33,557 bases of DNA, from positions 1-33,557 of the forward strand of contig JALHDH010000041.1 in the NCBI GenBank assembly GCA_022839105.1. The letters run 5' to 3'. Positions within the stretch are counted from its first letter, which is position 1; every line of letters starts with the position of its first letter. The notes under the pieces were generated by a model. That model saw nothing but the letters and a program-made list of their open reading frames with translations, did not search any database and was not told the DNA's origin. This DNA comes from a bacterium (lineage in GTDB: Bacteria; Vulcanimicrobiota; Xenobia; Xenobiales; Xenobiaceae). The translations under genes and the position numbers were made by a program. Of the stretch, positions 1 to 7,515 are shown one piece after another.

Positions 1-48
1 GTCTCATTTGCCTCAAGCAAACCGCAACTTTTTGCTCCTGGCGGGGAC

Positions 49-78
49 AAAAAATCCCTCGACGATGCTCGGTCGAGG
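49..78 (-). terminator. Rho-independent terminator after the ftsB/divIC-like gene
   Basis: Read on the minus strand, a 7-bp perfect stem (CCTCGAC with GTCGAGG, positions 57-63 and 72-78, 8-nt loop) is followed within two bases by a run of six T (positions 54-49). It lies 16 bp beyond the stop codon of the septum-formation gene, which is where a terminator for the accD-accA-pyk-ftsB run would be expected. Confidence 0.75.
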
Positions 79-93
79 TTTCCGACCGGGCCC

Positions 94-504
94 CTAGAAG
101 AGAAGGCGATCCAGGAACCTCTGGATCATGCCGGGAGAAGGCTCCGAGACCGGCCCCGGGGGGATTTCCTCGGCCTCCGTGGCCGGAGGCGGGGGCGGAC
201 CGGGCTCGACCACGTAGGCGATCTCGCCGGGACGCACCATCCCGAGCTTCTCGCGAGCCATCTCCTCCATCCCCTGGGGGGTCCTCAGGCGCGCCTGCCG
301 CGCCCGCAGAAGAGCGTTCTGGGCCTCGAGTTCGCGGATCTGTTCCTCCACCTGCCGAAGCTCGGCCTGCTTGCGGCGGCATTCCATCTTCTGCTGCTGA
401 CAGACCTGCAAGGAATAGTAGCCCCCGACCGAGAGCAGGAGGGCCAGGAGCAGGCTGAGCAAGGGAACCCCGGCCAGGGCGGCCAGGGAGGAACGTCTCT
501 TCAC
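94..504 (-). CDS. FtsB/DivIC-family septum formation initiator
   Basis: This is a 136-residue bitopic membrane protein of the FtsB/DivIC family, which links FtsL and FtsQ/DivIB in the divisome. A short basic N-terminus (KRRSS) precedes a membrane segment at about residues 10-32. A coiled coil rich in E, Q, L and R follows (about 38-75), then the family signature with EEMAREKLGMVRPGEIAYVV at about 80-99. A proline/glutamate-rich tail completes it. The start is GTG at 504; no strong ribosome site is visible, so the exact start is uncertain. It is the last gene of the minus-strand run, 130 bp after pyk, and is followed by a terminator. FtsB and DivIC cannot be told apart from sequence alone. Confidence 0.85.
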   Translation of the reverse strand: MKRRSSLAALAGVPLLSLLLALLLSVGGYYSLQVCQQQKMECRRKQAELRQVEEQIRELEAQNALLRARQARLRTPQGMEEMAREKLGMVRPGEIAYVVEPGPPPPPATEAEEIPPGPVSEPSPGMIQRFLDRLLF

Positions 505-562
505 GGATGCGAGCCCCCCCCGGGAGAAGATGCGAGGGAACGAAATTCGACCTTCGTTTGAA

Positions 563-579
563 GATTCCTCGCAGGAATC
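563..579 (-). other. Stem-loop between pyk and the ftsB/divIC-like gene
   Basis: A perfect 7-bp inverted repeat, GATTCCT/AGGAATC with a 3-nt loop, sits in the 130-bp gap downstream of pyk. No T run follows on the minus strand, so it is not a typical intrinsic terminator. It may attenuate transcription or protect the mRNA 3' end. Confidence 0.4.
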
Positions 580-634
580 CTCTCGGAAGTGCAGACCTTG
601 TTCCCGAGAAGCGGCGGGGTGGCAGGCAGGGGGA

Positions 635-2053
635 TCAGGCTTCAGGAGGCAGGGTGAAGAGATGGACCAGGTTCGTGGGCGTCCCAGGCGGGATGCCCGC
701 GACCACCACCACCCGATCCCCGGGCCCGGCGACGCCGTGGCAGCGAGCGGTCAGGGCGGCCTGCACCACCAGGTCGTCGGCCTTGGTCAGGTTGGAGATA
801 TGGCAGGGGACCACCCCGAAGAGGAGGCTCAACTGGCGGGCCACCACCTCGTCGTGGGCCACCCCCATGATCGGGGCCCGGGGGCGGAAATGCGAGACCC
901 GGCGCACGCTCCCACCCGAGGTCGTGCAGGCCACCAGGGCCCGGGCATCGATCACCTCGGCGATCTCGCAGGCCGCCAGGGCCACCGCCTCCTCGGCTGC
1001 CCCCTTGGGGGCTCCCAGTTCGTAGATCTGCTCGAAGGGCAGGCAGGCTTCGGCCTCCCGGGCCACCCGGTCCATGACCCGGACCGCCTCGACGGGATAG
1101 GCTCCGGAAGCCGTCTCTCCCGAGAGCATGACGGCATCGGTGCCGTCCAGGATGGCGTTGGCGATATCGGTCACCTCGGCGCGGGTGGGACGCGGATTGC
1201 GGATCATCGAGTCGAGCATCTGGGTCGCCGTGATGACGGGCTTGTAATAGCGCCGGGCCAAGGCGATGATGTGCTTCTGGGCCGCCGGGATCTTCTCGAT
1301 GGGCATCTCGACCCCGAGGTCTCCCCGGGCCACCATGACCCCGTCAAAGGCCTGGACGATTCCCTCGATGGCCTCGACCGCCTCGGGTTTCTCGATCTTG
1401 GCAATCACCGGGCGGTGGACCCCGACCTCGGCCATGATCCGGCGGACCGCCTCGACATCCTGGGGGTGCCGGACGAAGGAAAGGGCGACGTAGTCCACCC
1501 CGAGCTCCAGCCCGAAGCGCAGGTCAGCCTCGTCCTTCTCGGTCAGGGCCCGAACCGAGAGGTGGCTGTCCGGCAGGTTGACGCCCTTGCCCGAGCTGAT
1601 CGGCCCTCCGGTGAGGACGCGCGTCAGGACCCGACTCCCCTCGATGCGCTCGACCACCAGGGCCAGCAGGCCGTCGTCGAGGAGCACCTCGTGCCCCGGG
1701 GCGACCTCCTCGGCCAGCCGCGGATAGGTCACCTGGGCCATCTCGGCGGTGCCCTCCAACGGCTCGGCGGTCAGGATGAAGGGGTCGCCCTCCCGCAGGA
1801 TCGTGCCCGGAGACACCGTCCCCAGGCGGATCTTCGGACCCGAGAGGTCCTGGAGGATGGCCAGGTGCTGCCCCCGGGCCTGGCTCAAGGTGCGCAGGCG
1901 CTCGAAGAGAAGGCGATGGTCCTGGTGGGTGCCGTGGGAGAAATTCAGGCGGGCCACGTCCATCCCGGCGTTCAGGAGGGCCTCCATGACCTGCTCGCTG
2001 GCCGAGGCCGGACCGATGGTACACAGGATTCGGGTACGGCGGCGGTGACTCAT
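635..2053 (-). CDS. pyk: Pyruvate kinase
   Basis: The 472-residue protein is full length for a bacterial pyruvate kinase, which transfers phosphate from phosphoenolpyruvate to ADP to give pyruvate and ATP in glycolysis. Visible signatures are the N-terminal RTRILCTIGPAS, the substrate strand LQDLSGPKIRLG (about 67-78), VIAKIEKPEAV (216-226) and ARGDLGVEMP (242-251). By comparison with known enzymes, K219 is the catalytic lysine, and E221 and D245 are metal ligands. The TRAEVTDIANAILDGTDAVM block (290-309) and SGETA follow, then the C-terminal regulatory domain. The ATG at 2053 overlaps the accA stop as TGATG, indicating translational coupling to the carboxylase genes. Confidence 0.97.
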   Translation of the reverse strand: MSHRRRTRILCTIGPASASEQVMEALLNAGMDVARLNFSHGTHQDHRLLFERLRTLSQARGQHLAILQDLSGPKIRLGTVSPGTILREGDPFILTAEPLEGTAEMAQVTYPRLAEEVAPGHEVLLDDGLLALVVERIEGSRVLTRVLTGGPISSGKGVNLPDSHLSVRALTEKDEADLRFGLELGVDYVALSFVRHPQDVEAVRRIMAEVGVHRPVIAKIEKPEAVEAIEGIVQAFDGVMVARGDLGVEMPIEKIPAAQKHIIALARRYYKPVITATQMLDSMIRNPRPTRAEVTDIANAILDGTDAVMLSGETASGAYPVEAVRVMDRVAREAEACLPFEQIYELGAPKGAAEEAVALAACEIAEVIDARALVACTTSGGSVRRVSHFRPRAPIMGVAHDEVVARQLSLLFGVVPCHISNLTKADDLVVQAALTARCHGVAGPGDRVVVVAGIPPGTPTNLVHLFTLPPEA

Positions 2054-3003
2054 CAGAGATCTCCCATCACGGCCATCTGGCGATACTTGGAATAGCGGGC
2101 ATCCAACAAGGCGTGTTCCTCCACGTCCAGCAGGGTCTTGAGATGGCGGGACAGGGCCTCCTGGACGGTCCTGAAGGTCCCTGCGGGATCGCGATGCGCC
2201 CCCCCCAGGGGCTCGGGAAGCACTTCATCCACCAGGCCGAGGCGCTTCAGGGTCTGACTGGTCAACCCCAGGGCCGCGGCAGCCTCCTCGGCGCGGGCGG
2301 CATCCCTCCACAAGATGCTGGCGCAACCTTCCGGAGAGATCACCGAATAGACGCTGTTCTCGAGAATCAGGACGCGGTCGGCCAGGGCGATGCCCAAGGC
2401 CCCCCCGCTGCCTCCCTCCCCGATCACCACGGTCAGGATCGGGACGGGAAGCTCGCTCATCAGCGCCAGGTTGCTGGCGATGGCCTCGAACTGGCCCCGC
2501 TCCTCGGCCTCGATCCCCGGATAGGCGCCCGGAGTGTCGACGAAGGTGAAGATCGGTCGGCCGAAGCGAGCGGCCAGGCGCATCAGGCGTCCCGCCTTGC
2601 GGAAGCCCTCGGGATTCGGCATCCCGAAGTTGCGGGCCAGGTTCTCGCGAGTCCCCTTGCCCTTCTGGTGCCCCAGGACCAGACAGGGCCGGCCCTGGAA
2701 TCGGGCCAGTCCTCCCACCACGGCCGGGTCGTCGCCGTGGAAGCGGTCCCCGTGAAGCTCCACGAAGTCGGTGAAGAGGTGGGTCACGTAGTCCAGGGTG
2801 GCGGGGCGCTCGACATGACGGGCCAACTGCACGCGGTCCCAGGCCGAAAGATTGCCGAAGATGTTCTCCTTGAGTTCCTGGGCCTTGCGCTCCAGAAGAC
2901 GGATCTCGGCGGAGAGATCCACGCCTGCCGCCCGATCGACCTCCTGGAGCTCCCGGATCTTGCGCTCGAGCTCAAGCAGGGGCTTTTCGACTTCCAGAAT
3001 CAT
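2053..3003 (-). CDS. accA: Acetyl-CoA carboxylase carboxyltransferase, alpha subunit
   Basis: This is a 316-residue AccA, the usual length. It pairs with AccD to form the carboxyltransferase that moves the carboxyl group from carboxybiotin to acetyl-CoA, giving malonyl-CoA for fatty-acid synthesis in the cytoplasm. Family features are the N-terminal helical segment (EKPLLELERKIRELQ), the block VQLARHVERPATLDYV, the motif HQKGKGTRENLARNFGMPNP, FVDTPGAYPGIEAEERGQ, and the oxyanion region GEGGSGGALGIALADRV. The ATG at 3003 overlaps the accD stop as ATGA. No accB or accC is present in the window, so the biotin half of the complex must lie elsewhere. Confidence 0.97.
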   Translation of the reverse strand: MILEVEKPLLELERKIRELQEVDRAAGVDLSAEIRLLERKAQELKENIFGNLSAWDRVQLARHVERPATLDYVTHLFTDFVELHGDRFHGDDPAVVGGLARFQGRPCLVLGHQKGKGTRENLARNFGMPNPEGFRKAGRLMRLAARFGRPIFTFVDTPGAYPGIEAEERGQFEAIASNLALMSELPVPILTVVIGEGGSGGALGIALADRVLILENSVYSVISPEGCASILWRDAARAEEAAAALGLTSQTLKRLGLVDEVLPEPLGGAHRDPAGTFRTVQEALSRHLKTLLDVEEHALLDARYSKYRQMAVMGDL

Positions 3004-3863
3004 CTCCCGACCTCCGCTGGAACCGCCAGCATGCCCAGGATCGCGGTCACCGTGTCCTTCAGCTCGCTCCGGGGAACCACCCGGTCCAGGAACCCGTGCT
3101 CGAGATAGAACTCCGAGGACTGAAAGCCCGGGGGCAACTTCTGACGGATCGTCTGCTCGACGACCCGGCGCCCCGAGAACCCGATGATGGCGCCCGGCTC
3201 GGCCAGGATCACGTCCCCCAGGGCGGCGAAACTGGCCGCCACCCCGGCCGTGGTCGGGTCGGTCATGATCACGAGGAAGGGAGCAGGAACCCGATTCAGC
3301 CGGCGCACCGCCGCACAGGTCCGCCCCATCTGCATCAAGGAGAGCATGCCCTCCTGCATCCGGGCTCCTCCCGAGCAGGTGACCAGGAGGGCCGGGATCC
3401 GGCGCTCCGCGGCGCGTTCCAGGACGCGCACGACCTTCTCCCCCACCACCGAGCCCATCGAGCCCCCGCGAAAGCCGAAGTCCATGATGCCCAGGGCGAC
3501 CGGAATTCCATCCAGGGTGCAGGCGCCGCTCAACAGGCCGTCCGAAAGGCCGGTCCGCTCCCGGTCGGACTTCAGTTTATCCAGGTAGTCCTGGCCGAAG
3601 CCCAGGGGGTCCACCGAGACCAGGCCCGCATCCCACTCCTCGAAGGAGCCCGGGTCCGCCAGCAGTTCGAGGCGTTCCCGGGCGCTCATGCGGTGATGGT
3701 GGGAGCACTTCTCGCAGACCTTCCGGTTCTCCAGGAAACTGGCGCGGTAGATGGCGTTCCCGCACCCGGAGCACTTGACCCAATGGTCGGAGGGGAGTGC
3801 CGGGGTGGCCACCTTGTCCACGCGCGGCCGCCTGGCCCGGAGACTGTCGAAAAGACCCGCCAT
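3000..3863 (-). CDS. accD: Acetyl-CoA carboxylase carboxyltransferase, beta subunit
   Basis: AccD forms the carboxyltransferase heterotetramer with AccA. From the ATG at 3863 the protein has 287 residues, the normal size. The zinc ribbon is visible as C31, C34, C50 and C53 (CSGCG and CEKC). The crotonase-fold core has GIMDFGFRGGSMGSVVGEK, CSGGARMQEGMLSLMQM, MTDPTTAGVAASFAALGD, and GFSGRRVVEQTIRQKLPPGF near the end. An in-frame ATG three codons upstream (3872) and a much longer extension to 3995 also exist. The short form is preferred because the extension would overlap mtaB and is unlike the family N-terminus. The stop overlaps accA. Confidence 0.95.
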   Translation of the reverse strand: MAGLFDSLRARRPRVDKVATPALPSDHWVKCSGCGNAIYRASFLENRKVCEKCSHHHRMSARERLELLADPGSFEEWDAGLVSVDPLGFGQDYLDKLKSDRERTGLSDGLLSGACTLDGIPVALGIMDFGFRGGSMGSVVGEKVVRVLERAAERRIPALLVTCSGGARMQEGMLSLMQMGRTCAAVRRLNRVPAPFLVIMTDPTTAGVAASFAALGDVILAEPGAIIGFSGRRVVEQTIRQKLPPGFQSSEFYLEHGFLDRVVPRSELKDTVTAILGMLAVPAEVGR

Positions 3864-3960
3864 GATCGTCATCCCAGCAAGAAGAATGAGGCCGGCGCCG
3901 GCCCGAACGCCAGGGCGGGGAAGGAAAGACCCCCCCAAATCCCCGAGCGGCATTGAGAGT

Positions 3961-5238
3961 TTACCACCCCTGTCTGAACTCCTCCCCCACGGCAAGCCCG
4001 CAGAGCCGCCCTCCCCGCTCCCCGCCCAGTCGGACCGGAACGATGCGCCCCAACAGGGCGGGAGTTCCCGGGAAGATGACCGGGAGAGAGTTGTCGGCCG
4101 TCCCCATCACCTCGCCTGGAAGAGGGCCGGCGCGCTCCACCAGGACCGGTCGGATCTGACCGCGGAACCCACGCCGGACGACCCGGGCCAGCCGTTCCCC
4201 CAGCCGGATCACCTGCTCGGAGCGCTCCTTCCTGACGGTCTCGAGAACCTGATCGGGATGATGGGCGGCTGCCGTCCCCTTCCGGGGGCTATAGGGGAAG
4301 ACGTGGAGGTGGAGGAACGGAAGGCGGCGCAGGGAGGACTTCAGGACCTCGAAATCGTCCTCCGTCTCGCCAGGGAAGCCGACCAGGACATCCGTGGTCA
4401 GGCAGCCCCCCGGGACCGAGGTCAAGAACTCGCGTGCCAGCAGGTCATACTCCGCCCAGGTATAGTCCCGGCGCATCCTTTTCAGGACGGCATCGCTGGC
4501 GTGCTGCAAGGCCAGGTGCAGGTGGGGACAGACCCGGTCGGGGAAGCGCGCCATCCTCTCGAGGATTCGGCGGGGAAAGCTCATCGGCTCGATGGAACTC
4601 AAGCGGAAGCGGACACCCCGCGTCCCTTCCAGCAGGCGATCCAGGAGATCCGCCAGGTCGGGGCTTCCGGGAAGATCGCGCCCCCAGACCGCCAGGTGGA
4701 TCCCCGTCAGGACGATTTCGCGGTGCCCGGCCTCTTCCAGGCGGCGGGCTTCCCCGACCAGGGCCTGGGCCTGAGTGCTGCGCGAGCGCCCGCGCACATA
4801 GGGCACGATGCAGTAGCTGCAGAAGTGGTCGCATCCCTCCTGGACCTTCAGGAGGGCCCGCGTGTGTCCCGCCTGAAGCCCGAATCCCGGCGGAGTGGCA
4901 CCAGGACACCCCGGAACGTCCAGAAGTTCCAGAAGGCTCTCGCGATTCTCGGGTGCCAGCTTCAAGACGGCCCCGGGAAGGATTTCAAGCCCGCCCCGTT
5001 CGGCCACTCCGCAGCCGGTGGCCACGACGGTTCCGGCCTCACGCGAAGCCCGCCGCAGGGTCTGCCTGGACTTGCGGTCGGCCTCGCCGGTCACGGTACA
5101 GGTATTGACGATCGCGCAATCGGCCGGCTTTCCGAAGGGGACCTCCAGAAAACCCGCTCCCAGGAGGATCTGGCGGAGCCGCTCGGAGTCGGCCTGGTTG
5201 GCTCGGCAACCCAGGGTCTGGATCGAGAAGGTGGGCAT
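3961..5238 (-). CDS. mtaB: tRNA t6A37 methylthiotransferase MtaB
   Basis: The 425-residue radical-SAM methylthiotransferase converts t6A to ms2t6A at position 37 of tRNAs decoding ANN codons. The N-terminal MTTase domain carries three cluster cysteines (C11 in TLGCRANQ, C47 in NTCTV, C76 in TGCG). The radical SAM cluster motif is C136-x3-C140-x2-C143 (CDHFCSYC), and a C-terminal TRAM-like region lies at about 365-420. TLGCRANQ and the spacing favour MtaB over MiaB or RimO. The ATG at 5238 is clear. A 53-bp dispersed-repeat copy lies 35 bp upstream. About 90 bp separates the stop from accD, so it may or may not be cotranscribed with the acc genes. Confidence 0.93.
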   Translation of the reverse strand: MPTFSIQTLGCRANQADSERLRQILLGAGFLEVPFGKPADCAIVNTCTVTGEADRKSRQTLRRASREAGTVVATGCGVAERGGLEILPGAVLKLAPENRESLLELLDVPGCPGATPPGFGLQAGHTRALLKVQEGCDHFCSYCIVPYVRGRSRSTQAQALVGEARRLEEAGHREIVLTGIHLAVWGRDLPGSPDLADLLDRLLEGTRGVRFRLSSIEPMSFPRRILERMARFPDRVCPHLHLALQHASDAVLKRMRRDYTWAEYDLLAREFLTSVPGGCLTTDVLVGFPGETEDDFEVLKSSLRRLPFLHLHVFPYSPRKGTAAAHHPDQVLETVRKERSEQVIRLGERLARVVRRGFRGQIRPVLVERAGPLPGEVMGTADNSLPVIFPGTPALLGRIVPVRLGGERGGRLCGLAVGEEFRQGW

Positions 5239-5272
5239 CGGCGCCGGTACGATAGCCTCCCCGGAACGGGCT

Positions 5273-5325
5273 CGTCAAGGCCCGCCTCGACGCCCTCGGC
5301 TCTCACGCCAGGCGGCGGATTCAGG
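5273..5325 (-). repeat. Partial copy of a dispersed inverted-repeat element
   Basis: On the minus strand this 53-bp stretch starts CCTGAATCCGCCGCC and matches positions 31433-31485 of the plus strand without gaps at 47 of 53 positions. The first 25 bases are identical. It contains only the left end of the longer element; the internal hairpins and right end are absent. It sits between the unknown gene ending at 5360 and the mtaB start. Confidence 0.8.
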
Positions 5326-5359
5326 CGACGCACCCCGAACTCCAGGGGTGCCGTTCCGA

Positions 5360-5878
5360 TCAGATCCCCGGGCAGGACGGACCGGCCGGGCGCCCCGATT
5401 CCCGGGTGGAAGCCCTGGCGCGCCCCGGAGCGCACCGGCTCCGGACTCGCAGGGCCCGGGCCGAGGCTCGACTCAAGGTGCGGGTGGCCCGGAGCATGAT
5501 GATCTCTCGCGCCCCCTTCCAGTGCCGTCCCAACGCTTCCGACTCCTCGTCCTTCCCATCCTCTTCGCGCCAGTCCCAGCAGGGGACGAGGCGCCGCGAA
5601 GGCCTCCTCCGCCGGAGCTCCTCCTCCATTCGGGCCTGACAGGCGTGCTGGCGGGGCCAGACCCTGAAGGCCCGGTGGATCTGCTGGAGCTGCCAGCCTT
5701 CCAGGAATTCCAGACCCGTTCCGGTGCGGCAGGCCTCGTACAGCGCCCCGATGGTCAGCACGCCGTTCTGGAGCAGGGTGCGAATCAGACGGGGCGGGAG
5801 GATCGGCAGGAGCTCCTCCAGGTCGAGTTCCTTGCCCGGCAATCGATAGCGATAAAGGTCCTCGACCTTGTTCCCCAT
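5360..5878 (-). CDS. Small hypothetical protein with a helix-hairpin-helix-like N-terminal part
   Basis: No family was recognised with confidence. From the ATG at 5878, which has a strong GGAGG site five bases upstream (5884-5888), the protein has 172 residues. Residues 1-75 look folded: LDLEELLPILPPRLIRTLLQ, then NGVLTIGALYEACRTG and a leucine-rich helix. This resembles the small helical domains of the RNA polymerase alpha C-terminal or helix-hairpin-helix type, which bind DNA, but that is only pattern similarity. The rest is very rich in arginine and alanine with no clear fold and may be disordered. In-frame starts further upstream (5959, 5977) are possible but lack a ribosome site. The function is unknown. 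Confidence 0.5.
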   Translation of the reverse strand: MGNKVEDLYRYRLPGKELDLEELLPILPPRLIRTLLQNGVLTIGALYEACRTGTGLEFLEGWQLQQIHRAFRVWPRQHACQARMEEELRRRRPSRRLVPCWDWREEDGKDEESEALGRHWKGAREIIMLRATRTLSRASARALRVRSRCAPGRARASTRESGRPAGPSCPGI

Positions 5879-6190
5879 GATGCCTCCTGCGCTCGTCCCC
5901 ATGGAGCCAATTCCCAGACTCGAGTCCCCAAGGGCATTCGGACCCTGCTCCGCACCCATGGACTTTGACGATATCAAGAGGAATTCCTACCAGAATTGAA
6001 TTCAACAAATAAATTCCAAAAGGAAGGACGGAAGCCGCGAAGATCCTGGTCTCGTGGAAGAAACAGAAGGGCCTCGGATCAATCAATGACAATCTATGTC
6101 AGTGAGAATCCCGTGATGCCACAAGAGGTGGGTCATGCCGGGGCACGGACCCGGCGGAAGCCGTGCCGGGACCCTTCTGCCGACGGTCCC
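5879..6190. other. Intergenic region with an AT-rich patch
   Basis: These 312 bases lie between cobS and the small unknown gene and hold no recognisable gene. Positions about 5980-6110 are clearly richer in A and T than the rest of the window, with several GAATTC/AATTC motifs (for example 5991-6001). Such a patch is a likely promoter region, but no convincing -35/-10 pair could be fixed on either strand. A GC-rich stem-loop near the cobS end is listed separately. Confidence 0.4.
6142..6167 (-). terminator. GC-rich stem-loop after cobS, possible terminator
   Basis: Inverted repeat GGCACGG/CCGTGCC (6142-6148 and 6161-6167, 12-nt loop) starts 23 bp beyond the cobS stop on the minus strand. No T run follows, so it is at best a weak intrinsic terminator or a 3'-end stabilising hairpin of the cob operon. 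Confidence 0.35.
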
Positions 6191-6949
6191 TCAGAGCAAG
6201 GCGGCTGCGACCAGGGCAGAGGTCTCGGCCAGTTCGCAGGTTGCTCCCAGGACATCGCCCGTCACCCCGCCGATCCTGCGGCGGGCCATGAGGCCCGTCA
6301 GGGCCGTCACCAGGATCGCTCCCCCCAGGACCCCCGCCAGACGAGGCCAGGTTCCCGGGAGAATCATCCCGGCCGACAAGACCAGGGTCAGCGCCGAAGC
6401 CTTCAGCAGATGAGCGGGGCCGGCCTGCCGCACCAGATCGGCGGCCGTTCCGCCTCCCGGACGGGCGTAGGGATGGAGGCAGGCCTGGGCCACCATGGCC
6501 CATCTCCCCAGGATCGGCGCAACGCCCACCCAGAGAAGCCCTCCGGAGGCGCAAAGCGCCCCGGCGGCCGCCGACTTGAGGATCATCGTGCCTGCCAGGG
6601 CCAGCACCCCGAAGGAACCGACGTGGGAATCCTTCATGATCTCCAGGACCCGCTCACGGGTCCACCCGCCTCCGAGGCCATCGGCCAGGTCGGCCAGTCC
6701 GTCCAGATGGAGGCCCCGGGTCAACCAGGCCCACAGGACCACCACCAGGGCCCCGACCAGCAGGAAGCCCAAGGGCTCGCGGGCCGATGTCCCGGGACGC
6801 AGGAGACCTGCCGCCAGGGTCCAGCCGGCGATCCCCAGGACGGCCCCGACCAGGGGGAACCAGACAACCCCGGAGGCCCCCGGCCTGCTCTCGGGGCCCG
6901 GGACGGGCAGGAGCGTCAGGGTCCGGAAGGCACCGACCAGGCCTCTCAA
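6191..6949 (-). CDS. cobS: Adenosylcobinamide-GDP ribazoletransferase (cobalamin synthase)
   Basis: CobS joins adenosylcobinamide-GDP to alpha-ribazole (phosphate), the last assembly step of the cobamide nucleotide loop, and is an integral membrane protein. From the TTG at 6949 the protein has 252 residues, the usual length. Signatures are FRTLTLLPVPGP near the start, the metal-binding HLDGLADLADGLGG (81-94, with D83, D87 and D90) and ERVLEIMKDSHVGSFGVL (99-116). Several hydrophobic helices follow. The TTG overlaps the cobU stop as TTGA, so the two genes are probably translationally coupled. Longer in-frame starts inside cobU give a non-family N-terminus and were not used. Confidence 0.93.
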   Translation of the reverse strand: MRGLVGAFRTLTLLPVPGPESRPGASGVVWFPLVGAVLGIAGWTLAAGLLRPGTSAREPLGFLLVGALVVVLWAWLTRGLHLDGLADLADGLGGGWTRERVLEIMKDSHVGSFGVLALAGTMILKSAAAGALCASGGLLWVGVAPILGRWAMVAQACLHPYARPGGGTAADLVRQAGPAHLLKASALTLVLSAGMILPGTWPRLAGVLGGAILVTALTGLMARRRIGGVTGDVLGATCELAETSALVAAALL

Positions 6950-7515
6950 GGCCGTTCCTCGCGCTGGAGCCTGGGAAGACGCCCCTTGACCCGAACGGGG
7001 ATCCCGGCCACCACCAGCACCACTCGATCCGCGCGGGCGGCCAGGTCCTGATTGAGCCGCCCCGCCAGGTCCCGGAATGCGCGGGTCTGGGGGTCTGCCG
7101 GGACGATCCCCAGTCCCGTCTCGTTGGAAACCAGCACCAGCTCGCAAGGAGGATCCTCCAGGACCTCCAGAAGGGCCGCCACCTCGGCCGCGCGCTCCGC
7201 CTCCCGGGTGAGGTGGAACAGGAGATTCCCCAACCAGACCGTGACACAGTCCAACAGAAGGACGCGCGTCCCCGGGGGAATCCGTCGAAGGGCCGCCCCC
7301 AGACGCAGGGGCTCCTCCACGGTCACGAAGCGCGCCCCCCGAACCCGGCGATGGTCGGCGATGCGACGGCGCATCTCCTCATCGCACGGCTCGGCCGTCG
7401 CCAGATAGACCCGCCCGGCGGGTTCCCGGCAAATCGCCTGGGCCAGGGATTCGGCGTAACGACTCTTGCCGCTCCGGCCTCCGCCCAGCACCAGGGTCAC
7501 TCGAGAAGCGCTCAA
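6946..7515 (-). CDS. cobU: Bifunctional adenosylcobinamide kinase / adenosylcobinamide-phosphate guanylyltransferase
   Basis: CobU phosphorylates adenosylcobinamide and then transfers GMP from GTP to give adenosylcobinamide-GDP, the CobS substrate. The protein has 189 residues from the TTG at 7515. The P-loop GGGRSGKS is at residues 11-18. The guanylylation-histidine region appears as IADHRRVRG, and the conserved LLLDCVTVWLGNLL and LVSNETGLGIVP strings follow, ending in VLVVAGIPVRVKG. The TTG overlaps the stop of the upstream cbiR-like gene as TTGA, and a GTG at 7500 is an alternative. Both starts give a complete enzyme. Confidence 0.93.
   Translation of the reverse strand: MSASRVTLVLGGGRSGKSRYAESLAQAICREPAGRVYLATAEPCDEEMRRRIADHRRVRGARFVTVEEPLRLGAALRRIPPGTRVLLLDCVTVWLGNLLFHLTREAERAAEVAALLEVLEDPPCELVLVSNETGLGIVPADPQTRAFRDLAGRLNQDLAARADRVVLVVAGIPVRVKGRLPRLQREERP

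Noticed and set aside
15..54. GCAAACC followed by GGGGACAAAA, a faint likeness to a c-di-GMP riboswitch
   Set aside because: Only short pieces match, pairing elements are missing, and part of the stretch is the A run of the minus-strand terminator.
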